Source of the DNA: M3007 sp044226205 | Lineage (GTDB): Bacteria > Bacteroidota > Bacteroidia > Chitinophagales > Saprospiraceae | NCBI GenBank assembly: GCA_044226205.1 | Contig: JBGAHL010000001.1 | Coordinates: 372,001-436,000, forward strand | DNA: 64,000 bases | Direction: 5' to 3' | Notes under the pieces: generated by a model | What the model saw: only the letters and a program-made list of their open reading frames with translations | Told to the model about the DNA's origin: nothing | Databases searched by the model: none | Translations under genes and position numbers: made by a program | Shown: in pieces, positions 50,036 to 57,513 of the stretch | Numbering within the stretch: position 1 is the first letter of the stretch | Layout: each line of letters begins with the position of its first letter

Positions 50036-51739
50036 ATGCCGATGCCAGTATTTTCCGCATCCCGCAGGGCATTTTTTCAAAAACTTTCCAGAGTGGCCGA
50101 TTTACCCCAGCCGACGGCAGCGCCGTTGGCTGCAGAATGGCCTTCCGGAAACGTGACCCTCAGCGGCGATCTTACCCCCTACAACGGTCCCTGGGACTTC
50201 GACCGGGCCGCTCACCTGCTCCGCCGGGCCACGTTCGGCACACAAAAAGCGCAAATCGACCTGTTGCTCGCCCAGGGCTCCGCACAGGCTGCCGTTGATT
50301 TCGTGCTCAACCTGCCCGCCACGCAGCCCGACCCGCCGATCAACAACTACAACAACACCGATTACACCGACCTCGACGTGCCCGCAGGCGAAACCTGGGT
50401 GAATGCCTACCCGGATTTTAACAATGGCGGCGAAGGCTACCGCATCGAAAGCTGGCGGGGCTGGTGGCTCAAACTGATGATCGACGGCGAGCCCAACATC
50501 CGCGAGAAAATGACGCTGTTCTGGCACAATCACTTCGCCACGCAAACTACCGAAGTATTCGTCGGGCGGGCCGTATACAACTACAACCGCCGGCTGCGCG
50601 AGGGTTGCCTGGGCAATTTCAAATCGCTCGTCCGTACGATCACGCTCGACCAGATGATGCTGGTGTACCTCAACGGGTATCTCAACGACAAGTCGGCCCC
50701 GGACGAAAACTACGCCCGCGAATTGCAGGAACTTTTCACCATCGGCAAAGACACCCCCACACAATACACCGAAGCCGATGTGGTGGCCGCTGCCCGCGTG
50801 CTGACCGGCTGGCGCATCAACCCGTTCTCGCTCGACGTCTATCTCGACATCAATGCCCACGATACGGGCAACAAACAGTTTTCGGCCTTTTACAACAACA
50901 CCGTGATCCAGGGCAGCATCAATGGCGACGCCGAACTCGATGCCCTGCTCGACATGATTTTTTCCAAGGAAGAGGTCGCGCTGTTTATTTGCCGCAAACT
51001 GTACCGTTTCTTCGTCTATTACGTGATCGATCAAAACGTTGAAGACACGATCATCACCCCGCTGGCCCAGATTTTCCGCGACAACAACTACGACATTTTG
51101 CCCGTCGTGGCCACCCTGCTCAAAAGCGAACATTTCTTCGACGCCTACAACAAAGGCTGTTACATCAAAAACCCGCTCGACCTGACTGTCGGGGTACTGC
51201 GCAACTTCAATTTGTCGATCGAGGCGCCGACCCTGCTGGAAGACTGGTTTATGCCCCTTTACCTCAACTATTACACTTCAAGCCTGCAAATGCTGCCCGG
51301 CGACCCGCCCAACGTGGCGGGCTGGGCCGCTTACCGCCAGGCGCCCATGTACTACCGCAACTGGATCACGGCCGACACCATTCGAAACCGGAATATCTTT
51401 TCCGACGCCCTGACCCTGTACTACATCGAGACGCCCGGAGGGTATCAGTTGAAGATCGATCATGTGGCCTTTGCCACCCAGTTCGATCACCCGGAAGACC
51501 CCGTACAACTGGTCGATGACATCGTCAAACTGTTGTTGCCGATGGACCTGTCGGCATTTAAAAAATACCTGCTGAAGTCAATTCTGCTATCAGGACAAGC
51601 CAGCGATTACTACTGGACCAATGCCTGGAACGCTTACCTGGCCAATCCGAACGACACCATGGCGTATGAAACCGTGCGCACCCGTCTGGCGCTGCTGCAC
51701 AAATACATCATGAGCCTGCCGGAATATCAACTGGCCTGA
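50036..51739 (+). CDS. DUF1800 domain-containing protein
   Basis: 567 residues from ATG 50036. The N-terminus reads FSASRRAFFQKLSRVADLPQPTA, with a twin-arginine-like SRRxFFxK motif but without the hydrophobic segment of a normal Tat signal. The DUF1800 body includes AAHLLRRATFGTQKAQIDLLLAQG, MTLFWHNHFATQ, DQMMLVYLNGYLNDKSAPDENYARELQELFTIG and ADVVAAARVLTGWRI. DUF1800 and DUF1501 genes are adjacent in very many bacteria. The DUF1501 gene follows after 42 bases. The function of the pair is unknown; a secreted or surface complex is suspected. Confidence 0.92.
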   Translation: MPMPVFSASRRAFFQKLSRVADLPQPTAAPLAAEWPSGNVTLSGDLTPYNGPWDFDRAAHLLRRATFGTQKAQIDLLLAQGSAQAAVDFVLNLPATQPDPPINNYNNTDYTDLDVPAGETWVNAYPDFNNGGEGYRIESWRGWWLKLMIDGEPNIREKMTLFWHNHFATQTTEVFVGRAVYNYNRRLREGCLGNFKSLVRTITLDQMMLVYLNGYLNDKSAPDENYARELQELFTIGKDTPTQYTEADVVAAARVLTGWRINPFSLDVYLDINAHDTGNKQFSAFYNNTVIQGSINGDAELDALLDMIFSKEEVALFICRKLYRFFVYYVIDQNVEDTIITPLAQIFRDNNYDILPVVATLLKSEHFFDAYNKGCYIKNPLDLTVGVLRNFNLSIEAPTLLEDWFMPLYLNYYTSSLQMLPGDPPNVAGWAAYRQAPMYYRNWITADTIRNRNIFSDALTLYYIETPGGYQLKIDHVAFATQFDHPEDPVQLVDDIVKLLLPMDLSAFKKYLLKSILLSGQASDYYWTNAWNAYLANPNDTMAYETVRTRLALLHKYIMSLPEYQLA

Positions 51740-51781
51740 CGCAGTTCCCCATTCGTTTCATCCGCTGAAAAAATCCTCATT

Positions 51782-53362
51782 ATGAAAAGAAGAGACTTCA
51801 TCAAATATGCCGGCATAACGGCCGGGGCCGCTTCCTTCCCGTTCCAGGGTTTCGGCATCAATCCCATGCCACGACTGCCGTTTTTGCAGGCGCTCGCCGA
51901 AGGCGGCAACCCCAACGGCCGGGTACTCGTCCTGATCCAGATGATCGGGGGCAACGACGGCCTCAACACCTACATTCCAATCGACCAATACGACCACCTC
52001 GCCCAACACCGCGGCAGCGTCCTGATCCCTGAAAATCAGGTGCTTGCGCTGAGCGGCGTAGGCAACGCGGGCTTGCACCCGGCCATGAACCAATTGCGCG
52101 AAATGTTCGACAACGGGTTGGTATCCGTCGTGCAAAACGTCGGCTATCCGAACCAGGATTACTCTCACTTCCGCTCCACCGACATCTGGATGTCGGCCTC
52201 GGACAGCGATCAGTACCTGTCGACAGGCTGGCTGGGCCGGTATTTGCAATACGAATACCCCGACTACCCCAACGGCTACCCGAACCCCGACATGCCCGAC
52301 CCGCTGGCCATCCAGATCGGCGCCCTGTCGTCGCTGGCCCTGATGGGCAACCCCAACCCGATGGGTTTTGCGATCACCGACCCGCAGTCGTTTTATCAAT
52401 TCGTGTCCGATCTGGTCGAGCCCGCGCCCAACTCGCCCTATGGCGACGAACTGGAATTCATCCGTTTGATCACCAACCAGGCGCAGGTGTATTACAACGC
52501 CATCAAAAATGCCGCCGATGCCGGCGACAACCTGAGTAGCCTTTACCCCGATCCCGACATCAATCCGCTCGCCGATCAGTTGAAAATCGTGGCGCGGCTC
52601 ATCAGCGGCGGACTGAAAACGCCGATCTACATCGTTACGATCGAGGGTTTCGATACGCATGCCGAACAGGTGCAGGCAGGCGACCCGGCCAATGGTCTGC
52701 ATGCCGTTTTGCTCGGCCAATTGTCGGAAGCAGTCGGCGCATTCCAGAACGACCTCGAATTGCTGGGCGTAGCCGACAAGGTAGCCGGCATGACGTTTTC
52801 GGAATTTGGCCGCACCATCGCCTCCAATGCCAGCATCGGCACCGACCACGGCGCAGCGGCTCCTTTATTTGTTTTTGGGAAAAATGTCATCCCGGGCGTG
52901 ATCGGGACCAACGCACAAATTCCCAACCAACTCGACGATTCTGCCGACGTGCCCATGCAACACGACTTCCGCTCGGTTTACGCCAGCGCCCTTCAGGACT
53001 GGTTCGGGGTCAACAACCCGGAAAGCATCCTCCAGTACGAGTTTCCGATCCTGCCGATCTTCGTGGCGCCGTCCAGCGGCATACACAACGTGGTCAACGA
53101 CAGCGCTTCGCTGGTGAGCCTCTACCCCAACCCGGTGCAGCAATCGGCCACCATCCGCTTCGACCTGGCCGTGGCCTCACGGGTAAGCATCGTTATTCTC
53201 GACGTCAACGGACGACCCTTGCGGACAGTCATCGACAACAACTTTTACCCGGCAGGGCGCAACGAGGTTTCGCTCGACCGCGGCAAGCTGCCTGCCGGAC
53301 AGTACTTCTACCAGTTGCGAACCAGTAGCGGCGTCGTTACGAAACAAATGGTAGCGATCTGA
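51782..53362 (+). CDS. DUF1501 protein with twin-arginine signal and T9SS sorting domain
   Basis: 526 residues. The N-terminus MKRRDFIKYAGITAGAASFPFQGFG is a Tat-type signal (RRDFIK followed by a weak hydrophobic stretch). The DUF1501 domain (about 45-420) is sulfatase-like: VLVLIQMIGGNDGLNTYIPI, DYSHFRSTDIWMS, IEGFDTHAEQ and FSEFGRTIASNASIGTDHGAAAPLFVFG. Residues about 440-526 form a type A T9SS sorting domain (SLYPNPVQQSATIRFDLAVASRVSIVILDVNGRPLR...GQYFYQLRTSSGVVTKQMVAI). The combination of Tat export with T9SS sorting is unusual to see. It pairs with the DUF1800 gene. Confidence 0.92.
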   Translation: MKRRDFIKYAGITAGAASFPFQGFGINPMPRLPFLQALAEGGNPNGRVLVLIQMIGGNDGLNTYIPIDQYDHLAQHRGSVLIPENQVLALSGVGNAGLHPAMNQLREMFDNGLVSVVQNVGYPNQDYSHFRSTDIWMSASDSDQYLSTGWLGRYLQYEYPDYPNGYPNPDMPDPLAIQIGALSSLALMGNPNPMGFAITDPQSFYQFVSDLVEPAPNSPYGDELEFIRLITNQAQVYYNAIKNAADAGDNLSSLYPDPDINPLADQLKIVARLISGGLKTPIYIVTIEGFDTHAEQVQAGDPANGLHAVLLGQLSEAVGAFQNDLELLGVADKVAGMTFSEFGRTIASNASIGTDHGAAAPLFVFGKNVIPGVIGTNAQIPNQLDDSADVPMQHDFRSVYASALQDWFGVNNPESILQYEFPILPIFVAPSSGIHNVVNDSASLVSLYPNPVQQSATIRFDLAVASRVSIVILDVNGRPLRTVIDNNFYPAGRNEVSLDRGKLPAGQYFYQLRTSSGVVTKQMVAI

Positions 53363-53379
53363 TCGTACCACAGGCCTGA

Positions 53380-53419
53380 CAGGCGGCAGCATTTTGTCAA
53401 CAACAAAATCTGCCGCCTG
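53380..53419. terminator. Bidirectional terminator-like hairpin
   Basis: CAGGCGGCAG (53380-53389) pairs with CTGCCGCCTG (53410-53419), continued after one bulged base by ATTTTGT/ACAAAAT with a 5-base loop. It lies between the convergent DUF1501 and L,D-transpeptidase genes. Confidence 0.7.
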
Positions 53420-53437
53420 CTTGCTGTTTCTCTCAGC

Positions 53438-54376
53438 TCAGCGCCGCTTGTACACGTCTTTCAGCAAAATGGTGTCGCCTTTTTCATTCACGACGTTCAG
53501 GTCGTAGCGAAAAACCACAGGCGTACCGATCGGGGCATAATAATACAGCAGCCAGGCATCGGCTTCTCCGCAACCGACACAACCGTTGGAATAGGCTTTG
53601 CCCAGACTCGCAGGATTGGTCGTGGGGTGCAACATCTGGCCGTAGCGGTGCCCGTCGAGTTCGGCTTCCAGCCAGGGAATCTGGGGCAATTTGGTGATGC
53701 GGCCGTCGTCGCGGTGGGTGACTTTGTATTTAAGGCCGGTTTGCGGGTCTTGCCAAACAGGGTATTTATTCACCCGAATGATCTTGCCCTTGCCGGGTTT
53801 GGTGCGCAAATCCTCCACCCGGTCGATGGTTTTCAGGTATTTCCGTTTGTTCTGCCCCACCCTGACCGGAAAGGAAAAAAGGGTGTCGTCCCCCTCCAGA
53901 ATTCGCAAGCGAAACTCCGGGATGTTGACGTCGATGCGCGTCAGAGCCTGTCGCCGCCGGATGCCGGCCGCCAGAGCCGTGTCGGGCCCGAACAAGGTAT
54001 CGCCACGGTGCAACACGGTGAGCAGCCGCTGGTTGTACACAAACTCTCCGCGGGCCATCCGTCGGTAATAGTCCGTATTCATCAGCGAATCCAGCACTTT
54101 CGGATTGGCGCGCACGAGCAGGCATTCATCGAGATGGTAAGGCGCGACGGAGTCATAACGAGCCACCAGGCTGTCCATAAAGCGGAAATAATCTTTCACC
54201 TGAACATCGTGCGGCACCACGTAAACCCAGGCGGGCGGCGGCTTGGGCGCCGAGTCGGCCGACGCGGGCCCGACCGTGGTGGCGCCGGCAGGTGAAGATG
54301 GCGAGGGCGCCGGTTGCCGGCAACTCGTCCAGGCCGACAGCAACAGTATCGTCCATGGGAGAATGTGGCTTTTCAT
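53438..54376 (-). CDS. L,D-transpeptidase (YkuD domain) lipoprotein
   Basis: 312 residues from ATG 54376. The signal ends in a lipobox (SAWTSC), followed by a Pro/Ala/Ser-rich linker (about 20-50). The YkuD domain is C-terminal: RIDVNIPEFRLRILEGDDTLFSFPVRVGQ at about 160 and the catalytic motif LHPTTNPASLGKAYSNGCVGCGEADAWLLYYYAPIGTPVVF near 265, with His, the Ser and the catalytic Cys of SxGCVx. Such enzymes make 3-3 cross-links in peptidoglycan or attach proteins to it. The domain order (N-terminal helical part, then YkuD) is common in Bacteroidota. The convergent hairpin at 53380-53419 ends it. Confidence 0.92.
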   Translation of the reverse strand: MKSHILPWTILLLSAWTSCRQPAPSPSSPAGATTVGPASADSAPKPPPAWVYVVPHDVQVKDYFRFMDSLVARYDSVAPYHLDECLLVRANPKVLDSLMNTDYYRRMARGEFVYNQRLLTVLHRGDTLFGPDTALAAGIRRRQALTRIDVNIPEFRLRILEGDDTLFSFPVRVGQNKRKYLKTIDRVEDLRTKPGKGKIIRVNKYPVWQDPQTGLKYKVTHRDDGRITKLPQIPWLEAELDGHRYGQMLHPTTNPASLGKAYSNGCVGCGEADAWLLYYYAPIGTPVVFRYDLNVVNEKGDTILLKDVYKRR

Positions 54377-54475
54377 ACTTTGAGGCAATTTGATCTTTGA
54401 CTTTTGCCGCTGATAAAAGTGCAAACTTTGCGCGAATGCGGGAACAAATCAAGCATCCCGAACAGTTCTGCACGC

Positions 54476-55018
54476 ATGAACCTTCATATCAACAACGACA
54501 TCGTCCTTGAACCCCTGTCGCCCGCTCACGCAGGCCCTGTTTTTGACCTGATCGAAGCCAACCGGTCACACCTGAGCGAATGGCTGACCTGGGTGGAGCG
54601 TATGCAAAACCGTGCAGACTTCGAGCAATTCGTCGAAGACTCCGGCAGGCGCGCCGACGAGGGCTTCGAAGCGCCTTTCGTCATTTTGTACAAAGGCGAA
54701 ATTGCCGGAAGGATCGGCATTTATTACATCAACAAACCCTTCCGCTTCGGCTCCATCGGTTATTGGCTGGGCGAAAAATTTCAGGGAAAAGGCATCATCG
54801 TGCAGTCCAGCGAAGCCATTACTGAATACGGCTTTAATGCCCTGGGACTCAACCGGATAGAAATTCGTTGCGCGGTGGGCAATGACAAAAGCCGGGCCGT
54901 GGCCGAACGCCTCGGGTTCCAGCATGAAGGCATCATGCGCGACGGCGAGTTCCTGAATGGCGCCTTTATCGACCTTCATGTGTTTTCCATGTTGAAAAAA
55001 GAGTGGGCTTTGCGATGA
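54476..55018 (+). CDS. GNAT acetyltransferase, RimJ/RimL-like
   Basis: 180 residues from ATG 54476 (MNLHINNDIVLEPLSPAHAGPVFDLIEANRSHLSEWLTWVERM, the RimL-type start with the conserved LxxWLxW). The acetyl-CoA site is GYWLGEKFQGKGIIVQSSEAITEYGFNALGLNRIEIRCAVGNDKSRAVAERLGFQHEGIMRD. Members acetylate N-terminal amines of ribosomal proteins or small molecules; the substrate is unknown. The stop overlaps the glyoxalase start (ATGA), so the two are translationally coupled. The open frame begins earlier at 54404 but without a good start. Confidence 0.92.
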   Translation: MNLHINNDIVLEPLSPAHAGPVFDLIEANRSHLSEWLTWVERMQNRADFEQFVEDSGRRADEGFEAPFVILYKGEIAGRIGIYYINKPFRFGSIGYWLGEKFQGKGIIVQSSEAITEYGFNALGLNRIEIRCAVGNDKSRAVAERLGFQHEGIMRDGEFLNGAFIDLHVFSMLKKEWALR

Positions 55019-55404
55019 AACAGGACATCGCTCAAATTGCGCTCGTCGTGACCGACTACGATGAAGCCATCCGGTTTTACACCGAAAAACTGGGCTTTGT
55101 GCTCCTCGAAGACACCCCGCTTTCTCCGTCGAAGCGATGGGTGCGCGTGGCGCCGCCCGGTTCTTCGACCTGCTGTCTGCTGCTGGCCAAGGCAGCCAAT
55201 GCAGAACAACTTGCCTGCGTGGGCAACCAGACCGGAGGCAGGGTTTTCCTTTTTTTACACACCGATCATTTCGAACGGGATTACGAACGCCTGCTCCGCG
55301 AGGGGGTCCGTATCGTGCGCCCGCCCAGCAAGGAACCCTACGGGACCGTCGCGGTTTTTGCCGATCTGTATGGCAATTTGTGGGACCTGATCGAGCCTGC
55401 ATAG
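55015..55404 (+). CDS. Glyoxalase/VOC superfamily protein
   Basis: 129 residues from ATG 55015, in an ATGA overlap with the GNAT stop. The paired beta-alpha-beta-beta-beta modules of the VOC fold are seen: QIALVVTDYDEAIRFYTEKLGFVLLED (first half) and FLFLHTDHFERDYERLLREGVRIVRPPSKEPYGTVAVFADLYGNLWDLIEP (second half, with the conserved FxDLYGNLWDLI). His or Glu metal ligands are only partly recognisable, so the metal and substrate are unclear. Its coupling to a GNAT suggests detoxification or resistance. Confidence 0.9.
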   Translation: MKQDIAQIALVVTDYDEAIRFYTEKLGFVLLEDTPLSPSKRWVRVAPPGSSTCCLLLAKAANAEQLACVGNQTGGRVFLFLHTDHFERDYERLLREGVRIVRPPSKEPYGTVAVFADLYGNLWDLIEPA

Positions 55405-55490
55405 ACACTTATTTTTCAAAAACGCTGCGACCTGTTGCCGTTGAAGCGCGTCTGACGGAGAACTGGAACAATTCCCGTTTTTGAATCATT

Positions 55491-56831
55491 ATGAAATACA
55501 TACTCTCTACAATCCTGATGATCACAGGGTTATCTGCTGTTTTCGCGCAAAAATTCTGGCTGACGACCTATTCCTTTCCGGGCGGGCCCAAAACGAGCAT
55601 CGCCAGTCTGAACGATTCCACCCTTTTTACCGGGCTCACACACGGCGTCTCGCGCAGCGCCAACGAGGGGCACGACTGGACGCAAGTTTTGGAATCGGGC
55701 CTCATTTTCACCCTGCATACCACTCCCGAAGGGCTTTTATTGGCCGGCGGTCGTGGCAAAATATTCGTGTCGGACGACCAGGGGATGCACTGGGATTCCG
55801 TCGACCTCGGCCATAATTACCCGGTGGTGCGTTTTGCGCACAATCAAACGGGCGGCCTGTTTGCCATCACCTGCGACTCCGACCTCGAACTGGGTTTTGT
55901 CGGCGCAGGGGTGTTTTTTTCCAATGACAACGGCCAGTCCTGGGCGCCTCGCAACAACGGCCTCAACAATTACCTCTGCACCGACCAGATCGACATCGAT
56001 CAGAACGGGCGGCTTTACCTGACCGTTCGCAATGAATGGTCGAACGGCGAAGGCGGCCTGTTCATTTCCGACGACAATGCCCTTCATTGGACGCCCGTCA
56101 GCATCGAAATCGACGGCCAGAACGTCATTGAAAACGAGGTGCTGATCCACTCGACTTACGGCTTGAATGTCTCGAATCAGGACACACTTTACCTGAGCGT
56201 CGAGGGCGTCACGGGCTCGGCTGAAATTCGGCTAAACCTTTGCCGGCACTTGTCGGAACTCACCAGTCCCGGTTTCTGGAAGATCAACAAGGTGTGGAAC
56301 GGGGCGAGTTGGTGGCTCGACCGACCGCTTTCAGGGGTGTTTGTCGCCCAAAACGGCGATGCGTACGGCTCCGTGGCCGGGTCGACCGGCTTCGGGGGCG
56401 GTTTTTTCAGGAAAAGCGGAACGGCGGACTGGAACCGTCAGTTGCAAGGCCTGGGGCTCGATGTTTTGGGCTTTTACAATGCGCAGATTTTTACCGAGAC
56501 ATCGTCGGGCAAAATATTCATGGTCCAGTATTTTGATGAACGGGTTTACTGGGCCGACACCAGCCAGACGACTGGCGTTTGGACGCCCGTCCAGTCCGCA
56601 GGGCAGTTTAATATTGCCCCCAACCCGGTCGCGGCAGGCGCTTCTTTTCGCGTAAGTTCCGACAGCGAACTCAACCACGAAACCGTTTACCTGATTGGCG
56701 CAAATGGCGAACTGATCGGCGAAACCCCTTGCTCAGGCAATTCTTTCGTACTGACTGCCCCGTCCCAGGCAGGTTTGTATTGGGTTTTCATCCGCGGGCG
56801 CGCTCAAAGCCTCATCGTTCTTCGCGAGTAA
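55491..56831 (+). CDS. Secreted BNR/sortilin-like repeat protein with T9SS sorting domain
   Basis: 446 residues with a signal peptide (MKYILSTILMITGLSAVFAQ). The body contains beta-propeller-type repeats with Asp-box-like turns: SRSANEGHDWTQVLESG, FVSDDQGMHWDSVDLG, FFSNDNGQSWAPRNNG and FISDDNALHWTPVS, that is S-x-D-x-G-x-x-W variants spaced about 45-60 residues apart. The last 80 residues are a type A T9SS sorting domain (FNIAPNPVAAGASFRVSS...GLYWVFIRGRAQSLIVLRE). It is probably surface attached. The ligand is not known. A lipoprotein gene follows 10 bases later. Confidence 0.87.
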   Translation: MKYILSTILMITGLSAVFAQKFWLTTYSFPGGPKTSIASLNDSTLFTGLTHGVSRSANEGHDWTQVLESGLIFTLHTTPEGLLLAGGRGKIFVSDDQGMHWDSVDLGHNYPVVRFAHNQTGGLFAITCDSDLELGFVGAGVFFSNDNGQSWAPRNNGLNNYLCTDQIDIDQNGRLYLTVRNEWSNGEGGLFISDDNALHWTPVSIEIDGQNVIENEVLIHSTYGLNVSNQDTLYLSVEGVTGSAEIRLNLCRHLSELTSPGFWKINKVWNGASWWLDRPLSGVFVAQNGDAYGSVAGSTGFGGGFFRKSGTADWNRQLQGLGLDVLGFYNAQIFTETSSGKIFMVQYFDERVYWADTSQTTGVWTPVQSAGQFNIAPNPVAAGASFRVSSDSELNHETVYLIGANGELIGETPCSGNSFVLTAPSQAGLYWVFIRGRAQSLIVLRE

Positions 56832-56841
56832 AACATGATTG

Positions 56842-57261
56842 ATGAACACATTCCACCTTTTCTCCCTGAGCAGCATGTTGCTGCTGTTGTGCTGTTCCTG
56901 CGGGCAACAACAAGCGCCGGAAAACCATTCGGTATTCAGTCAGAACACTCCCGACAGCCCACTCTACAAAGCCGAACTGGCGCGACAAATCCGTGCCATC
57001 GGCGCCGACCGGCTCGATTACCACGTGGAAGGCTACACGGAGCGCCAGGGCGAAGCGTATTTATGGGTAAATGTGCAAGGAGAAGGGCTTTCCGCTATCG
57101 CGGAAATGACCGTGCCGGATTGGCAGAAACTGGATAAAATCCGTGAAAATCAAGGACTTGGCTATCGCGGCGCGAAACTTGACGGCCTTCGATTCGACAT
57201 TTTGGACGACTCACCCGAGGTGCAATTCGTCTTCCGCGAGCTCCGGCGGATCATCGACTAA
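56842..57261 (+). CDS. Small predicted lipoprotein of unknown function
   Basis: 139 residues from ATG 56842 (MNTFHLFSLSSMLLLLCCSCGQQQ, lipoprotein signal with Cys in LCCSC). The mature part carries ADRLDYHVEGYTERQGEAYLWVNVQGEGLSAIAEMTVPDWQKLDKIRENQGLGYRGAKLDGLRFDILDDSPEVQFVFRELRRIID, a compact alpha/beta domain with no family I recognise. It is cotranscribed with the preceding T9SS protein (10-base gap). Confidence 0.72.
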   Translation: MNTFHLFSLSSMLLLLCCSCGQQQAPENHSVFSQNTPDSPLYKAELARQIRAIGADRLDYHVEGYTERQGEAYLWVNVQGEGLSAIAEMTVPDWQKLDKIRENQGLGYRGAKLDGLRFDILDDSPEVQFVFRELRRIID

Positions 57262-57312
57262 ATCCGTGAATAGAAAGGCCGGACAAACTTTTAGGTCATT
57301 GATAAAGCCAGG

Positions 57313-57439
57313 CTACTGGACCTTTTTTTCCCGCAGTCAAACGCAGATTTTTTCGCAGATTTCGCAGATTTCGACACCGTGTAAACATTTGCGTAATCTG
57401 TTTTACATCTGTGTTTCTCTGGAAAAAAAGGTCCAGTAG
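57313..57439. repeat. 127-bp inverted-repeat (MITE-like) element with internal CGCAGATT repeats
   Basis: Arms 57313-57331 and 57421-57439 (outer part CTACTGGACC) are perfect 19-bp inverted repeats. The inside has CGCAGATT-type direct repeats and, toward the right, their rough complement (AATCTGTTTTACATCTG), like CGCAGATT intergenic palindromes common in Bacteroidota. No protein-coding capacity. Together with the next entry it fills the 236-base gap. Confidence 0.8.
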
Positions 57440-57446
57440 AGTATGC

Positions 57447-57513
57447 ATAAACCCTTATAAACCCTCATCAACCTTTATCAACCTTTATCAACCTTTATCA
57501 ACCTTTATCAACC
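57447..57513. repeat. 10-bp tandem repeat, seven units of AT(C/A)AACCTTT
   Basis: Two ATAAACCCT(T/C) units are followed by four ATCAACCTTT units and a final ATCAACCCC in perfect 10-base register. The last units overlap the stop-codon end of the convergent formate dehydrogenase gene (57498). The same core occurs at 40087-40151. Confidence 0.88.

Noticed and set aside
57447..57513. CRISPR array
   Set aside because: The units are 10 bases with no spacers and no cas genes are nearby; it is a simple tandem repeat.
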